NCBI RefSeq assembly: GCF_000559025.1 | Contig: NZ_JAAN01000032.1 | Coordinates: forward strand, 47,391-111,390 | Direction: 5' to 3' | DNA length: 64,000 bases | Origin: Luteimonas huabeiensis HB2 | GTDB taxonomy: Bacteria > Pseudomonadota > Gammaproteobacteria > Xanthomonadales > Xanthomonadaceae | Part shown: piece by piece, positions 29,868 to 50,086 of the stretch | Layout: every line of letters starts with the position of its first letter | Position numbering within the stretch: the stretch's first letter is position 1 | The notes under the pieces: generated by a model | Told to the model about the DNA's origin: nothing | The model's database searches: none | The model's input: only the letters and a program-made list of their open reading frames with translations | Program-made: the position numbers and the translations under genes

Positions 29868-30280
29868 CAGCGCACCGTCCGGGTCACGAATTGGGTGGTG
29901 ACCGAGAGCTTGGCGGCGGCCAGGCGGAACGCCTCGCGGGCGGTCGCCTCGTCGATGCCCTCGATCTCGTAGATCATGCGGCCGGGCTGGATCTGGGCCA
30001 CCCAGTACTCCACGTTGCCCTTGCCCGAGCCCATTCGGACCTCGATCGGCTTCTTGGTGATCGGCTTGTCGGGGAACACGCGGATCCACATCTTGCCGCC
30101 GCGCTTGACGTGGCGGCTGATGGTGCGGCGGCCGGCCTCGATCTGGCGCGCGGTGAGCTGGCCGGTCGCGGTCGCGCGCAGGCCGAATTCGCCGAAGCTG
30201 ACCGCGTTGCCGTTCCAGGACAGGCCGTCGTTGCGGCCCTTGTGCATCTTGCGGTATTTGGTTCGCTTGGGTTGCAGCAT
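29867..30280 (-). CDS. rplP: 50S ribosomal protein L16
   Basis: 137 residues. [20 protein letters not shown] and the signature [20 protein letters not shown] are diagnostic. L16 sits near the A site and peptidyl transferase centre. Between rpsC and rpmC, overlapping the latter by one base. Confidence 0.98.
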   Translation of the reverse strand: MLQPKRTKYRKMHKGRNDGLSWNGNAVSFGEFGLRATATGQLTARQIEAGRRTISRHVKRGGKMWIRVFPDKPITKKPIEVRMGSGKGNVEYWVAQIQPGRMIYEIEGIDEATAREAFRLAAAKLSVTTQFVTRTVR

Positions 30281-30283
30281 GAC

Positions 30284-31024
30284 TTAGTCCCTCGCCTCGC
30301 GATCACGATCCCGGCGCGGGCCGCGCGGGCGCTCGTTGCGCTCGCCGCGATCGCCGCGCGGCGAATCGTCCTGCTTCTCCTGGCCCACCTGGCTGAAATC
30401 GAAGATCTCGCCCTTGTAGATCCAGGTCTTGATGCCGATGATTCCGTAGGTCGTCTTGGCCTCGGCGAAGCCGTAGTCGACGTCGGCGCGCAGCGTGTGC
30501 AGCGGCACGCGACCCTCGCGGTACCACTCCGAACGCGCGATCTCGGCGCCGTTGAGGCGGCCGGCCACGTTGACCTTGATGCCCAGCGCGCCCAGGCGCA
30601 TCGCATTGCCGACCGCGCGCTTCATCGCGCGACGGAACATGATGCGGCGCTCGAGCTGCTGCGCGATCGACTCGGCGACCAGCTGCGCGTCCAGCTCGGG
30701 CTTGCGGACCTCGGTGACGTTGATGTGCGCCGGCACGCCCATCATCTGGCTGACCTCGCGGCGCAGCTTCTCGATGTCCTCGCCGCGCTTGCCGATCACC
30801 ACGCCCGGGCGGGCGGTGTGGATCGTCACGCGCGCGGTCTTGGCCGGGCGCTCGATCAGGATCTTGCTGATGCCCGCCTGCGCCAGCTTCTTGCGCAGCA
30901 TCTCGCGGACCTTCAGGTCGGCGGCCAGGTACTCGGCGTATTCCTTCTTGCCGGCGTACCACTTCGAGTTCCAGTCCTTGGCGATGCCCAGGCGGATGCC
31001 GGTGGGATGAACTTTGTGACCCAT
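30284..31024 (-). CDS. rpsC: 30S ribosomal protein S3
   Basis: 246 residues. KH domain ([38 protein letters not shown]) and C-terminal domain ([20 protein letters not shown]) are complete. The tail after residue 215 is rich in Arg, Asp and Glu ([20 protein letters not shown]), a species-specific extension that may bind RNA. S3 lines the mRNA entry channel. Confidence 0.98.
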   Translation of the reverse strand: MGHKVHPTGIRLGIAKDWNSKWYAGKKEYAEYLAADLKVREMLRKKLAQAGISKILIERPAKTARVTIHTARPGVVIGKRGEDIEKLRREVSQMMGVPAHINVTEVRKPELDAQLVAESIAQQLERRIMFRRAMKRAVGNAMRLGALGIKVNVAGRLNGAEIARSEWYREGRVPLHTLRADVDYGFAEAKTTYGIIGIKTWIYKGEIFDFSQVGQEKQDDSPRGDRGERNERPRGPRRDRDREARD

Positions 31025-31025
31025 G

Positions 31026-31373
31026 TTACTTGCCCTCTCCCACGACGACGGTGATGTGGCTGGTCCGCTTCAGGATGCGGGTGCCGCGGCCCTTCGCGCG
31101 CGCCATGAAGCGCTTCAGCGTCGGGCCCTCGTCGACCATGATGGCCTTGACCTTCAGCTCGTCCACGTCGGCGCCCTGGTTGTTCTCGGCGTTGGCGATC
31201 GCCGACTCCACCACCTTCTTGATCAGGTGGGCGGCCTTCTTGTCGGAGAACTTCAGCAGGTTGACCGCGCGCTCGGCGGGCAGGCCGCGCACCTGGTCGG
31301 CGACCAGGCGAGCCTTCTGCGGGGAGATGCGGGCGGTGCGCAGGACCGCCTTGGCGCCATTCTGAGTAGTCAT
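31026..31373 (-). CDS. rplV: 50S ribosomal protein L22
   Basis: 115 residues from the chosen start. [20 protein letters not shown] and the hairpin loop region [20 protein letters not shown] that reaches into the exit tunnel are intact. Two ATGs lie six bases apart; AAGGAG abuts the first (31379) but stands six bases before the second (31373), which is therefore preferred. Two bases separate it from rpsC. Confidence 0.97.
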   Translation of the reverse strand: MTTQNGAKAVLRTARISPQKARLVADQVRGLPAERAVNLLKFSDKKAAHLIKKVVESAIANAENNQGADVDELKVKAIMVDEGPTLKRFMARAKGRGTRILKRTSHITVVVGEGK

Positions 31374-31383
31374 GGTCATCTCC

Positions 31384-31653
31384 TTAACGCGACTTCTTGT
31401 CGCCGCCGTGACCCTTGAAGGTCCGGGTCAGGGCGAACTCGCCGAGCTTGTGGCCGACCATGTTCTCGTTGACCAGCACGGGAATGTGGTTCTTGCCGTT
31501 GTGCACGGCGATGGTGAAGCCCACCATCTCCGGCAGGATCATCGAACGGCGCGACCAGGTCTTGATCGGCTTCTTGGTGTTGCTGCCCGCGGCCTCGACC
31601 TTCTTGATCAGATGGTGGTCGACGAACGGGCCTTTCTTCAGGGAACGTGCCAT
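31384..31653 (-). CDS. rpsS: 30S ribosomal protein S19
   Basis: 89 residues. [20 protein letters not shown] and [20 protein letters not shown] are invariant S19 features; it binds the 30S head with S13. Located between rplB and rplV in the S10 operon. Confidence 0.98.
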   Translation of the reverse strand: MARSLKKGPFVDHHLIKKVEAAGSNTKKPIKTWSRRSMILPEMVGFTIAVHNGKNHIPVLVNENMVGHKLGEFALTRTFKGHGGDKKSR

Positions 31654-31659
31654 GGCCGA

Positions 31660-32487
31660 TTAGCTCCTGCGATCGCGCACGATGAACTGCTGCGTGCGCT
31701 TGTTCTTGCGGGTCTTGTAACCCTTGGTCGGGACGCCCCACGGGGTGACCGGGTGCGGGTTGCCCTGGCCGGCGCGGGCCTCGCCGCCGCCGTGCGGGTG
31801 GTCGACCGGGTTCATCGCCGCGCCGCGGACGGTCGGCTTGATGCCGCGCCAACGCTTGGCGCCGGCCTTGCCCAGCTTCTCCAGGTTGTGCTCGTCGTTG
31901 CCGACCTCGCCGATGGTGGCGCGGCACTCGGCCGGCACCTTGCGCATCTCGCCCGAACGCAGGCGCAGCGTGGCGTAGCCCTGCTCGCGCGCGACCAGCT
32001 GGACCGAGGCGCCGGCGGCGCGGGCGATCTGCGCGCCCTTGCCCGGCTTCATCTCGATGCAGTGCACGGTCGAGCCGACCGGGATGTTGCGCAGCGGCAG
32101 CGTGTTGCCGACCTTGATCGGCGCGTCGGTGCCGGCGATCACCTGGTCGCCCGTCTTCAGGCCCTTCGGCGCGATGATGTAGCGGCGCTCGCCGTCCACG
32201 TAGCACAGCAGCGCGATGTGCGCGGTGCGGTTCGGGTCGTACTCGATCCGCTCCACGCGCGCCGGAATGCCTTCCTTGTTGCGCTTGAAGTCGATGATGC
32301 GGTAGTGCTGCTTGTGCCCGCCGCCGATGTGGCGGGTGGTGATGCGGCCGTGGTGGTTGCGGCCGCCGGTCTTGCCCTTCTTCTCGACCAGCGCGGCGTG
32401 CGGGGCGCCCTTGTGCAGCTCGGGCGACACCACGCGGACCGCGGAGCGGCGGCCGGCGGAGGTGGGCTTGAATTTCATCAATGGCAT
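31660..32487 (-). CDS. rplB: 50S ribosomal protein L2
   Basis: 275 residues. [20 protein letters not shown] and the C-terminal signature [20 protein letters not shown] with the peptidyl-transferase-proximal His are intact. L2 is needed for subunit association. Six bases upstream of rpsS; 44 bases downstream of rplW. Confidence 0.98.
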   Translation of the reverse strand: MPLMKFKPTSAGRRSAVRVVSPELHKGAPHAALVEKKGKTGGRNHHGRITTRHIGGGHKQHYRIIDFKRNKEGIPARVERIEYDPNRTAHIALLCYVDGERRYIIAPKGLKTGDQVIAGTDAPIKVGNTLPLRNIPVGSTVHCIEMKPGKGAQIARAAGASVQLVAREQGYATLRLRSGEMRKVPAECRATIGEVGNDEHNLEKLGKAGAKRWRGIKPTVRGAAMNPVDHPHGGGEARAGQGNPHPVTPWGVPTKGYKTRKNKRTQQFIVRDRRS

Positions 32488-32531
32488 GGGACTGGATCCT
32501 GTTTAATGAAGTGCCGACGCGTCGGACTTCG

Positions 32532-32831
32532 TCAGACCTTGGCCGTCATCACGTCGATCGACTGGCCCTCGGCCAGCTTCACGTACGCCTTGCGCCAGTC
32601 GCCGCGGCGGCCGGTGCGGAAGCGGAAGGACTTGTTCTTGCCCTTCACGTTGACCACGTTGACCGCTTCGACCTTGACGTCGAAGAGCTTCTCGACCGCG
32701 GCCTTGATGTCGGCCTTGGTGGCGTCCACCGACACCTCGAAGGCGTACTGGTTGGACACTTCCTGCAGACGGGCGGTCTTCTCGGACACGCGCGGCGCGC
32801 GGATCACTTCGTACAGCTTGGCCTCGTTCAT
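32532..32831 (-). CDS. rplW: 50S ribosomal protein L23
   Basis: 99 residues. [20 protein letters not shown] and the C-terminal [20 protein letters not shown] identify L23, the docking site for trigger factor and SRP at the tunnel exit. ATG 32831 overlaps the rplD stop (ATGA) and has GAGGAG eight bases upstream; a GTG nine bases earlier is less likely. Confidence 0.97.
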   Translation of the reverse strand: MNEAKLYEVIRAPRVSEKTARLQEVSNQYAFEVSVDATKADIKAAVEKLFDVKVEAVNVVNVKGKNKSFRFRTGRRGDWRKAYVKLAEGQSIDVMTAKV

Positions 32832-33433
32832 GCCAGCCACTCCTCGATCTTCTTGACCGCATCGGTCGTGATCAGCACGCTGTCGGCGCCGACCAGCGAC
32901 ACCGGATCCAGGCCCTGCACGTCGCGCACTTGCACGTAGGGCAGGTTGCGGGCCGAGAGATACAGGTGCTCGGACGCTTCCTCGGTCACGATCAGCGGGC
33001 GCCGGCCCAGGTCGCAGTCCTTGAGCTTGGCGACCAGCGCGCTGGTCTTGGTGGCCTCGACGTCGAACGCATCGACCACCTTCAGCCGGCCCTGGCGGTT
33101 GAGCTCGGACAGGATCGCCGACATCGCCGCGCGGTACATCTTGCGGTTGACCTTCTGCTCGAAGCTGCGCGGCTTGGCCGCGAAGGTCACGCCGCCGCCG
33201 ACGAAGATCGGCGCGGTCAGCGCGCCGTGGCGGGCGCCGCCGCCCTTCTGGCGCTTCGACTTCTTGGTGGTGCCGGCGACCTCGGAGCGGGTCTTCTGCG
33301 CCTTGGTGCCGGCGCGCCCCGCGTTGCGGTAGGCGACCACCACCTGGTGCACCAGGTCCTCGCTGAATTCGCGGCCGAACACGGCGTCGGAGACCGACAG
33401 CTTCTCGTTGCTATTGTTGATGGCAAGTTCCAT
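32828..33433 (-). CDS. rplD: 50S ribosomal protein L4
   Basis: 201 residues. The basic tunnel loop ([40 protein letters not shown]) and the C-terminal globular part are present. In E. coli L4 represses its own S10 operon by acting on the rpsJ leader; the long leader here may serve the same purpose. Translationally coupled to rplW. Confidence 0.98.
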   Translation of the reverse strand: MELAINNSNEKLSVSDAVFGREFSEDLVHQVVVAYRNAGRAGTKAQKTRSEVAGTTKKSKRQKGGGARHGALTAPIFVGGGVTFAAKPRSFEQKVNRKMYRAAMSAILSELNRQGRLKVVDAFDVEATKTSALVAKLKDCDLGRRPLIVTEEASEHLYLSARNLPYVQVRDVQGLDPVSLVGADSVLITTDAVKKIEEWLA

Positions 33434-33445
33434 CGTCGTGACTCC

Positions 33446-34099
33446 TTATGCCTTGCTCGCAGGACGCACGATCACGTCGCCGCCCGGCGCGCCCGGCACC
33501 GCGCCCTTGACCGCGATCAGGCCGCGCTCGGCGTCGACCCGGATCACCTCGAGGTTCTGGGTGCTCTGCACTTCCGCGCCCATGTGACCGGACATCTTCT
33601 TGCCCGGGAACACGCGACCCGGGGTCTGCCGCTGGCCCAGCGAACCCGGCGCGCGATGCGACAGCGAGTTACCGTGGGTGGCGTCGCCCATGCTGAAGTT
33701 CCAGCGCTTGATCGTGCCCTGGAAGCCCTTGCCCTTGGTGACGCCCTGGACGTCGACCTTCTGGCCGACCTCGAAGATGTCGGCCTTGATCTCGCCGCCG
33801 ACGGCGAAGTCGGCGATCTTGTCGTCGGCCACGCGCAGCTCCCACAGGCCGCGACCGGCTTCCACCTTGGCCTTGGCCAGGTGGCCGGCTTCGGGCTTGT
33901 TGATCAGCGACGCGCGCTTGTGGCCCACGGTCACCTGCACGGCGCTGTAGCCGTCGGTGTCCGGGGTCTTGATCTGGGTGATGCGGTTGGGCGTGGCCTC
34001 GATCAGGGTCACCGGCACGGAACGACCGTCCTCGGTGAACACCCGGCTCATGCCCGCCTTGCGACCGACGATTCCCAGCGAATACTTCTTCGCAGTCAT
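33446..34099 (-). CDS. rplC: 50S ribosomal protein L3
   Basis: 217 residues. [20 protein letters not shown] and the central loop [20 protein letters not shown] with [20 protein letters not shown] are signatures of L3, which nucleates 50S assembly; the Gln in the GxxGQ-like loop that is methylated in relatives is present. Ten bases after rpsJ. Confidence 0.98.
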   Translation of the reverse strand: MTAKKYSLGIVGRKAGMSRVFTEDGRSVPVTLIEATPNRITQIKTPDTDGYSAVQVTVGHKRASLINKPEAGHLAKAKVEAGRGLWELRVADDKIADFAVGGEIKADIFEVGQKVDVQGVTKGKGFQGTIKRWNFSMGDATHGNSLSHRAPGSLGQRQTPGRVFPGKKMSGHMGAEVQSTQNLEVIRVDAERGLIAVKGAVPGAPGGDVIVRPASKA

Positions 34100-34109
34100 G
34101 TCAGTGGCC

Positions 34110-34421
<312 letters not shown>

Positions 34422-34826
34422 GACGGAGTTCCTTAACGTTGAAAAGAGCGACGGGCCCGCGGCTGGGTGCGCGCAACCCCTGGAATCTGACGACTTGCCG
34501 GACCCGACCTCACCCACGGCCCGACAGCATCCCTGAACGAACAAGGCAGGCCGGTCACCCGGCCCGCCCAGACGAGAAACGCAGACGCGACGACATGCCC
34601 CATCCCATCGTGCCCCGGAAATCTCCGGAACGGGCGGAGCGCAGCCTCGCGACATGTCCCTGTCTGGCGAAAACGAAGCACTTCCTGCGCCTCATTTCGC
34701 GGTTCCGGGACCCGGCCGGAAAGGCCGAATCCCGAAGTGGTCGAACATTCTAGCGGCTCGGCATGCCCGGGCGCAAGGCCCGGGACGCCAGCCACGGGCG
34801 GGAGACGCGCTCCCGCCCCACGGGCA
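34422..34826 (-). promoter_or_regulatory. S10 operon promoter and long untranslated leader
   Basis: 405 bases without a gene. On the minus strand TTGCGC (plus 34771-34776), 18 bases, TAGAAT (plus 34747-34752) is a good promoter, placing the transcript start near 34740 and giving a leader of about 320 bases before rpsJ. In E. coli the S10 leader is about half that length and binds L4 for attenuation. Upstream of the promoter are two tuf-distal stems: GGGCGGGAG/CTCCCGCCC (34796-34818) and CCCGGG/CCCGGG flanking the -35. Confidence 0.6.
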
Positions 34827-34879
34827 TTACTTGAGGATCTTGCTCACCACTTGGTGCGCTCGAACTTACCTTTTGCCAT
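34827..34879 (-). pseudogene. tuf: tuf remnant downstream of fusA (first 10 and last 6 codons only, frameshifted)
   Basis: Reading down from ATG 34879 gives MAKGKFERTK, the EF-Tu N-terminus. Two bases later (34847) comes GTG AGC AAG ATC CTC AAG TAA, encoding VSKILK and stop, the EF-Tu C-terminus. About 1.1-1.2 kb of the gene between them is missing, and the two-base insert makes the fusion read W-stop. The position, after fusA and before the S10 operon, is exactly where tufA belongs. Since EF-Tu is essential and the second copy is damaged in the same way, loss during assembly of a near-identical repeat is the most economical explanation. Confidence 0.9.
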
Positions 34880-34913
34880 TTTCTGCTGCCTCGGATGTGA
34901 TGTATCGGGATTC

Positions 34914-35001
34914 GGAGGCCAGGGGCCAGAGGTGAGGCCGGGGAGAAGCGGGAAACGCTCCGATTCACCCCGATCTCCGGCCCCTGACTCCTGCCCCTGC
35001 C

Positions 35002-35004
<3 letters not shown>
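34914..35004. repeat. Long imperfect inverted repeat after fusA (family A)
   Basis: Left arm GGAGGCCAGGGGCCAGAGGT followed by GAGGCCGGGGAGA, right arm CCCCGATCTCCGGCCCCTGA followed by CTCCTGCCCCTGCC. Right arm reads straight into the fusA stop codon (TTA on the plus strand at 35002). It would form an extended hairpin in the fusA-tuf mRNA gap. Confidence 0.75.
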
Positions 35005-37098
<2,094 letters not shown>

Positions 37099-37243
37099 GG
37101 TCGTCTCTCGTCTCTGGGCCCGGCCGATATGCCGGGCTGAAATGGCCGGATGCCGCCTTGCGGCGGCTTCCGGGATCGCTGCGGCGGCCGGATCGGCCGC
37201 TTCGGCCACGCGCGCCGCCTGGGGCGGCGCGGGCCGTGGGAAT

Positions 37244-37263
37244 GGGCGCCCCGCAGGGCGCCC
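37244..37263. repeat. Hairpin in the rpsG-fusA spacer
   Basis: GGGCGCCC, a CGCA loop and GGGCGCCC form a perfect stem just beyond the rpsG stop on the minus strand. It lies within the str operon transcript, so it more likely modulates RNA stability than ends transcription. Confidence 0.5.
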
Positions 37264-37269
37264 GGGGGA

Positions 37270-37737
37270 TCACCAGCGGTAGTGGGCGAACGCCTTGTTC
37301 GCTTCCGCCATGCGATGGGTCTCCTCGCGCTTCTTGATCGCGCCGCCGCGGTTCTCGGCGGCGTCGATCAGCTCGGCGGCCAGCTTGCGCGGCATGGTGT
37401 TTTCGCCGCGCTTGCGCGCCGACTCGATCACCCAGCGCATCGCCAGCGCGGTACGGCGCGAGGCGCGCACTTCGACCGGCACCTGGTAGGTGGCGCCGCC
37501 GACGCGGCGGGACTTCACCTCGACCGCGGGGGCCACGTTGCCCAGCGCCTTCTCGACCAGCTCGAGGGCATCGCTGTTCTTCTCGCCGATGACGTCCATC
37601 GCGCCGTACACGATCTTCTCGGCGACGGACTTCTTGCCGCTCTTCATGACCATGTTGATGAAGCGCGCGATCGTCTCGCTGCCGTGCTTCGGATCGGGCA
37701 GCACCGAACGCTGCGGAGTGTTTCCCTTACGCGACAT
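37270..37737 (-). CDS. rpsG: 30S ribosomal protein S7
   Basis: 155 residues. [40 protein letters not shown] and the C-terminal [15 protein letters not shown] are invariant S7 features. Initiates assembly of the 30S head and, in E. coli, represses the str operon. ATG 37737 is the family start; 11 bases separate it from rpsL. Confidence 0.98.
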   Translation of the reverse strand: MSRKGNTPQRSVLPDPKHGSETIARFINMVMKSGKKSVAEKIVYGAMDVIGEKNSDALELVEKALGNVAPAVEVKSRRVGGATYQVPVEVRASRRTALAMRWVIESARKRGENTMPRKLAAELIDAAENRGGAIKKREETHRMAEANKAFAHYRW

Positions 37738-37748
37738 GTCTTCTCTCC

Positions 37749-38123
37749 TCAGCCCTTCGGACGCTTGGCGCCGTACTTGGAACGCGCCTGCTTGCGCTTG
37801 GCGACGCCGGCGGCGTCGAGCGAACCGCGCACGGTGTGGTAGCGCACGCCCGGCAGGTCCTTGACGCGGCCGCCGCGGATCAGCACCACGCTGTGCTCCT
37901 GCAGGTTGTGGCCCTCGCCGCCGATGTACGAGATGACCTCGTAACCGTTGGTCAGGCGCACCTTGGCGACCTTGCGCAGCGCCGAGTTCGGCTTCTTCGG
38001 CGTCGTGGTGTAGACGCGCGTGCACACCCCGCGGCGCTGCGGGCAGTTGGCCAGCGCGGGCGAGGTGCTCTTGTAGGTTTCCGGGCTGCGCGGTTTCCGC
38101 ACCAGCTGGTTGATCGTTGCCAT
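37749..38123 (-). CDS. rpsL: 30S ribosomal protein S12
   Basis: 124 residues. [40 protein letters not shown] and [20 protein letters not shown] are intact. Lys43 (TTPKKPNSA) and Lys88 (GRVKDLPG) positions linked to streptomycin resistance are both Lys, the susceptible form. Decoding-centre protein; first gene of the str operon, with a strong promoter upstream. Confidence 0.98.
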   Translation of the reverse strand: MATINQLVRKPRSPETYKSTSPALANCPQRRGVCTRVYTTTPKKPNSALRKVAKVRLTNGYEVISYIGGEGHNLQEHSVVLIRGGRVKDLPGVRYHTVRGSLDAAGVAKRKQARSKYGAKRPKG

Positions 38124-38446
38124 CGTGGTCTGGTTTCTTTGGTTGGGGCCTGACGCCCGTGCGTGAAAACGAAGGCAGGCCGACATGCGGCCCACCCAGA
38201 CAGAAAAGTATAGCCCTCGCCGACCCGGAGGGTCAACGCGAGGACTATCCACCCGGGCGAGGGCCGAGGCCCCCGCCCGGGAATTCCTGCGATCCCGCCC
38301 GTCCCTGGGCCGAACACGAGGCGCATCCGTGGCGCCTCCTTTCGTGATCTGGGACGGCCCGCAGGCCGTCGCGTGGTGCGGATTCTACCCGAAGATCGCC
38401 CGTGCCGGGCGGAACGCGGCGACCGCCGCGCCCGTCCGGCGCACGG
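38124..38446 (-). promoter_or_regulatory. str operon promoter in the rpoC-rpsL gap
   Basis: In this 323-base gap the minus strand carries TTGACC (plus 38231-38236), 18 bases, TATACT (plus 38207-38212), one of the best promoter matches in the window. It would start an rpsL-rpsG-fusA-tuf transcript with a leader of about 75 bases. A GGCGAGGGC-type direct motif surrounds the spacer. The remaining upstream part, toward the rpoC stop, shows no clear terminator or gene. Confidence 0.75.
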
Positions 38447-42691
<4,245 letters not shown>

Positions 42692-42705
42692 GTGTTGTCT
42701 CCGAG

Positions 42706-42831
42706 AGGCCAGGGGCCGGAGGCCAGAGGCCAGGGATAGGGGCGGGAAGAAGAGTCAGGGGTCGCAGACCAGGGACCAGGGAAAGCGCGCATCGCTGCTT
42801 CTTCCCGGCCCCTGGCCCCTGACCTCTGGCC

Positions 42832-42834
<3 letters not shown>
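42706..42834. repeat. Long imperfect inverted repeat between rpoB and rpoC (family A)
   Basis: The whole rpoB-rpoC spacer is one element of about 125 bases. Left arm GGCCAGGGGCCGGAGGCCAG AGGCCAGGGA; right arm CCCGGCCCCTGGCCCCTGAC CTCTGGCCTCA. The right arm ends in the rpoB stop codon (TCA on the plus strand at 42832), while the left arm stops about 15 bases before the rpoC ATG, leaving just the ribosome site. It would form a very long hairpin between the two largest cistrons of the operon. Confidence 0.8.
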
Positions 42835-46989
<4,155 letters not shown>

Positions 46990-47250
46990 GGGATATGACC
47001 GCCTTTGGCATCGACGGGCCGCGCGTCCGCGACCCTGGGGACCGGCCATCGCATGGATGGCCCTGGGGGAAACCGCCAGTGGGAAGTCGCTGGTATTGCC
47101 GGCACCAGCACGCCCTCTCCCGCTACTTCCTACTGGCGACTCGTCTTAGGAGCAGAGATTCGGGATTGGAGATTCCGGATCCGGACCAGCAGAGGAATCC
47201 TCATGCCTGGCCGATCCCGAACCCGCAATCCCGAATCCCGGCCGTCGCAA
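46990..47250. repeat. Two inverted repeats in the rplL-rpoB spacer
   Basis: First element, about 47052-47150: CCGCCAGTGGGAAGTCGCTGG against CCCTCTCCCGC...CTTCCTACTGGCGAC. Second (family B), about 47157-47250: GATTCGGGATTGGAGATTCC against GATCCCGAACCCGCAATCCC GAATCCC. The second type recurs after ispE near 55.9 kb. The 337-base gap holds no gene. Confidence 0.65.
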
Positions 47251-47261
47251 CAACGGCCAAA

Positions 47262-47285
47262 GGCCGGGGGCTTTCGCCCCCGGCC
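47262..47285 (-). terminator. Attenuator/terminator-like stem after rplL
   Basis: GGCCGGGGGC (47262-47271) pairs perfectly with GCCCCCGGCC (47276-47285) around TTTC, and on the minus strand is followed by TTTGGCCGTTGTTG. It lies 42 bases after the rplL stop, the position of the partial terminator that sets the L12 to RNA polymerase ratio in E. coli. I infer the same role. Confidence 0.7.
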
Positions 47286-47326
47286 TCGGGTGGTCGCCTG
47301 ACGGGGTCGGGCGACGCAAGGAGCGC

Positions 47327-47704
47327 TTACTTCAGCTCGGCGGTGGCGCCGGCAGCCTCGAGATCCTTCTTGATCTTCTCGGCTTCTTCCTTCGAGACGC
47401 CTTCCTTCACGTCCTTCGGCGCGCCCTCGACCAGGTCCTTGGCCTCCTTCAGGCCCAGGCCGGTGATCGCGCGGACCACCTTGATGACCTCGACCTTCTT
47501 CTCGCCGGCGGCCTTCAGGACGACGGTGAACTCGGTCTGCTCCTCGGCGGCGGGAGCGGCGGCGGCGGCCGGGCCGGCGGCCACGGCGACCGGGGCGGCG
47601 GCGGACACGCCGAACTTCTCTTCGAACGCCTTGACCAGCTCCATCACCTCGACGAGGGACTTGCTGCCGATGGCTTCCAGGATTTCTTCGTTGGAAAGGG
47701 ACAT
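47327..47704 (-). CDS. rplL: 50S ribosomal protein L7/L12
   Basis: 125 residues. N-terminal dimerisation part ([20 protein letters not shown]), an Ala/Pro-rich hinge ([20 protein letters not shown]), and the C-terminal factor-binding domain ([31 protein letters not shown]). Present in multiple copies on the stalk, recruiting translational GTPases. Seventy-three bases after rplJ. Confidence 0.98.
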   Translation of the reverse strand: MSLSNEEILEAIGSKSLVEVMELVKAFEEKFGVSAAAPVAVAAGPAAAAAPAAEEQTEFTVVLKAAGEKKVEVIKVVRAITGLGLKEAKDLVEGAPKDVKEGVSKEEAEKIKKDLEAAGATAELK

Positions 47705-47777
47705 TGTGATTACCTGCGGTTGACTGTTGACGAAACGGCTGTCGGATGCGTACCGAACGTGGGACTCACCGGGGATT

Positions 47778-48302
47778 TCAGGCGGCCTTGGCCTGGCCGA
47801 CCGCGTTGATCACGCGGGCGGCGGAGGCGGCGGGCTCGGCCAGGACGCGGGCGAGCATGGTGGCCGGCTGGGCCATCATGCCGACCAGCATCGCCAGCGC
47901 CTGCTCGCGGGTCGGCAGCGATGCCAGGACGTCCACGTGGGAGCCCGGGTACTTCTGCCCGCCCACCGAAACCAGGCGCGGCTTCAGCTTGTCTGCGGTC
48001 TTGGCGAAATCCTTGATGAGGCGGCCGGCGGCGCCCGGGTCTTCCTTCGAGAAGGCGTACAGCAGCGGACCGGTCAGCTCGTCGGCGATGACGGCGTAGT
48101 CGGTGTCGGCTACCGCACGCGAGACCAGGGTGTTCTTCGCTACCTTCAGGTAGACCCCGCTCTCGCGCGCCTTCTTGCGCAGGTCGGTCAGTTGCCCGAC
48201 CGTCAGACCCATGTACTCCGCGGCGACCAGCGAGTGCGCCGATGCGGCGACCTCGGCCAGTTCGGCAACGACTTCCTTCTTCTGGTTCAGATTGAGAGCC
48301 AT
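47778..48302 (-). CDS. rplJ: 50S ribosomal protein L10
   Basis: 174 residues. [20 protein letters not shown] and [20 protein letters not shown] are L10 signatures; the C-terminal helix ([20 protein letters not shown]) anchors L7/L12 dimers. ATG 48302 is chosen as the family start; the frame is open well upstream through the leader but not conserved. Confidence 0.98.
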   Translation of the reverse strand: MALNLNQKKEVVAELAEVAASAHSLVAAEYMGLTVGQLTDLRKKARESGVYLKVAKNTLVSRAVADTDYAVIADELTGPLLYAFSKEDPGAAGRLIKDFAKTADKLKPRLVSVGGQKYPGSHVDVLASLPTREQALAMLVGMMAQPATMLARVLAEPAASAARVINAVGQAKAA

Positions 48303-48737
48303 TGCACTCCTCCGTTTTGAAGCCGGGACTCCGGATCCGGGAACGGGACCGGGATGGGATCCCGTCCGTCCCGGCCGTCGGCCCGGCTTCGGAACTCCGC
48401 TCGCGGCTCCTGCCGCTTGCGGTCCTCGAGCGGCACCGGTCCGTCGATGCCGGGAAAGCCTCGCGGCCTTCCGGGTGGCAGCCGTTTCCAAAGCCTCTTG
48501 GAGGGTCGGCGACCATCTACGCAGGCCTGGGCGCTCGCGCGCCCGGGATTAAGCGGCCGTCCCCCGCATCGGCGGCGATTCCGTTGCCAATCGAGCGTCC
48601 GTGCCCGTCGCCGTTGCGTGGCCGACCGCGCCTGCGGTCTTTGACGGCGCCGCGCAAGGCCCGAAGACCCGTTGCGATGCCCTCAAAATTGGCGAGCGGG
48701 CGCGACGCGCGCGGCCCGCCCGGTACTGCGTGATGCC
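48303..48737 (-). promoter_or_regulatory. Long rplJ leader between rplA and rplJ
   Basis: 435 bases without a gene, rich in GC inverted repeats such as GGGAT/ATCCC near 48351-48362. In other bacteria the L10-L12 complex binds this leader to repress rplJL translation, and a separate rplJ promoter lies here. I saw no promoter pair close to consensus and could not identify the L10-binding kink-turn with certainty. Role assigned by position only. Confidence 0.4.
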
Positions 48738-49439
48738 TTACTTCAGCGACAGCGACGACTGGTCGACGGTGACGCCGGGGCCCATGGTCGAGCTCAGCGA
48801 GATCTTCTGCAGGTAGGTGCCCTTGGCGGTCGCCGGCTTGGCCTTGACCAGGTCGGCCAGCAGCGCCTGCAGGTTGGTCTTCAGCCGATCGGCCTCGAAG
48901 TCGGCCTTGCCGATGGTGCAGTGGATGATGCCGGCCTTGTCGGTGCGGTAGCGCACCTGGCCGCCCTTGGCGTTCTTGACCGCCTCGCCGGGGTTCGGCG
49001 ACACGGTGCCGACCTTCGGGTTGGGCATCAGGCCGCGCGGGCCCAGCAGCGTGCCGAGCTTGCCGACCACGCGCATGGCGTCCGGGGTGGCGATGACCAC
49101 GTCGTAGTTGAGGTCGCCGGCCTGCATCTTCTCGGCCAGGTCTTCCATGCCCACGGCATCGGCGCCCGCGGCCAGGGCCTCGTCGGCCTTGGCGCCGGCC
49201 GGCGCGAACACCGCCACGCGCACGGTCTTGCCGGTGCCCTCGGGCAGCACGGTCGAGCCACGCACCTGCTGGTCGGACTTGCGCGCGTCCACGCCCAGGC
49301 GCACGGCCACGTCCACGGCCTCGGGGAACTTGGCGGTGCTGAGTTCCTTGACGATCTTCAACGCCTCGTCGATCGCGTAGGCCTTGCCGGGTTGCACCGC
49401 GGCCTTGATGGCCTGCTGCCGCTTGGTCTGCTTCGCCAT
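48738..49439 (-). CDS. rplA: 50S ribosomal protein L1
   Basis: 233 residues. [29 protein letters not shown] and the signature [15 protein letters not shown] are diagnostic. L1 forms the mobile stalk that guides E-site tRNA and in E. coli represses rplKA translation by binding the rplK leader. Four bases after rplK. Confidence 0.98.
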   Translation of the reverse strand: MAKQTKRQQAIKAAVQPGKAYAIDEALKIVKELSTAKFPEAVDVAVRLGVDARKSDQQVRGSTVLPEGTGKTVRVAVFAPAGAKADEALAAGADAVGMEDLAEKMQAGDLNYDVVIATPDAMRVVGKLGTLLGPRGLMPNPKVGTVSPNPGEAVKNAKGGQVRYRTDKAGIIHCTIGKADFEADRLKTNLQALLADLVKAKPATAKGTYLQKISLSSTMGPGVTVDQSSLSLK

Positions 49440-49443
49440 GATC

Positions 49444-49872
49444 TCAGCCCTCCACCGTCAGACCCATCGAACGGGCCGAGCCCGCGATGGTGCGCACCGC
49501 CGCTTCCAGATCGGCCGCGGTCAGATCGGGTTCCTTCGCCTTGGCGATCTCCTCCAGCTGCTTGCGCGTCACCTTGCCCACCTTCTCGGTGTTGGGACGC
49601 TTGGAGCCGGACTGGACGCCCGCGGCCTTCTTCAGCAGGATCGTCGCCGGCGGGGTCTTGGTGATGAAGGTGAAGGTGCGGTCCGAATAGGCGGTGATGA
49701 CCACAGGGATCGGCAGGCCCGGCTCGAGCTTCTGCGTGGCGGCGTTGAACGCCTTGCAGAACTCCATGATGTTCAGGCCGCGCTGGCCCAGCGCGGGACC
49801 GACCGGCGGCGAGGGGTTGGCCTGACCGGCCTTCACCTGCAGCTTGATGTAACCGACGACTTTCTTCGCCAT
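49444..49872 (-). CDS. rplK: 50S ribosomal protein L11
   Basis: 142 residues. [40 protein letters not shown] is the L11 N-terminal domain with its conserved prolines; the C-terminal RNA-binding domain ends [16 protein letters not shown]. Needed for RelA activation and GTPase-centre function. Preceded by a leader of about 160 bases where L1 may bind. Confidence 0.98.
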   Translation of the reverse strand: MAKKVVGYIKLQVKAGQANPSPPVGPALGQRGLNIMEFCKAFNAATQKLEPGLPIPVVITAYSDRTFTFITKTPPATILLKKAAGVQSGSKRPNTEKVGKVTRKQLEEIAKAKEPDLTAADLEAAVRTIAGSARSMGLTVEG

Positions 49873-50038
49873 TTCTGTGTGCTCTCCGGGTGCAAGCGCC
49901 TGTTCAGGCTCCCCATCGGGCCGGGAACAACGTCATCCAGAGCGGCACGCATCCCGGCATCGCGCCGCCGCTCGCGCAAAAGGCCGCCAGGGCGGCGGCC
50001 AATGCGGATGCCCGGCTCGACCGGACAGTGAGCCGCGC

Positions 50039-50067
50039 ACTATAACAGGTTTCGTGGCGCCGGGGAA
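50039..50067 (-). promoter_or_regulatory. rplKA promoter
   Basis: On the minus strand TTCCCC (plus 50062-50067), 17 bases, TGT then TATAGT (plus 50039-50044): a good extended -10 with a moderate -35. The predicted start near 50032 gives a 160-base leader before rplK. The -35 lies inside the loop and stem of the nusG terminator hairpin (50056-50076). Confidence 0.65.
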
Positions 50068-50076
50068 ACCGGCGCC
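50056..50076 (-). terminator. Stem-loop after nusG overlapping the rplK promoter
   Basis: GGCGCCGG (50056-50063) pairs with CCGGCGCC (50069-50076) around GGAAA, ten bases past the nusG stop. On the minus strand it is followed by ACGAAACCTGTTATAG rather than a T tract. It may end part of the tRNA-secE-nusG transcript. Confidence 0.55.
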
Positions 50077-50086
50077 GCACCCGCGG

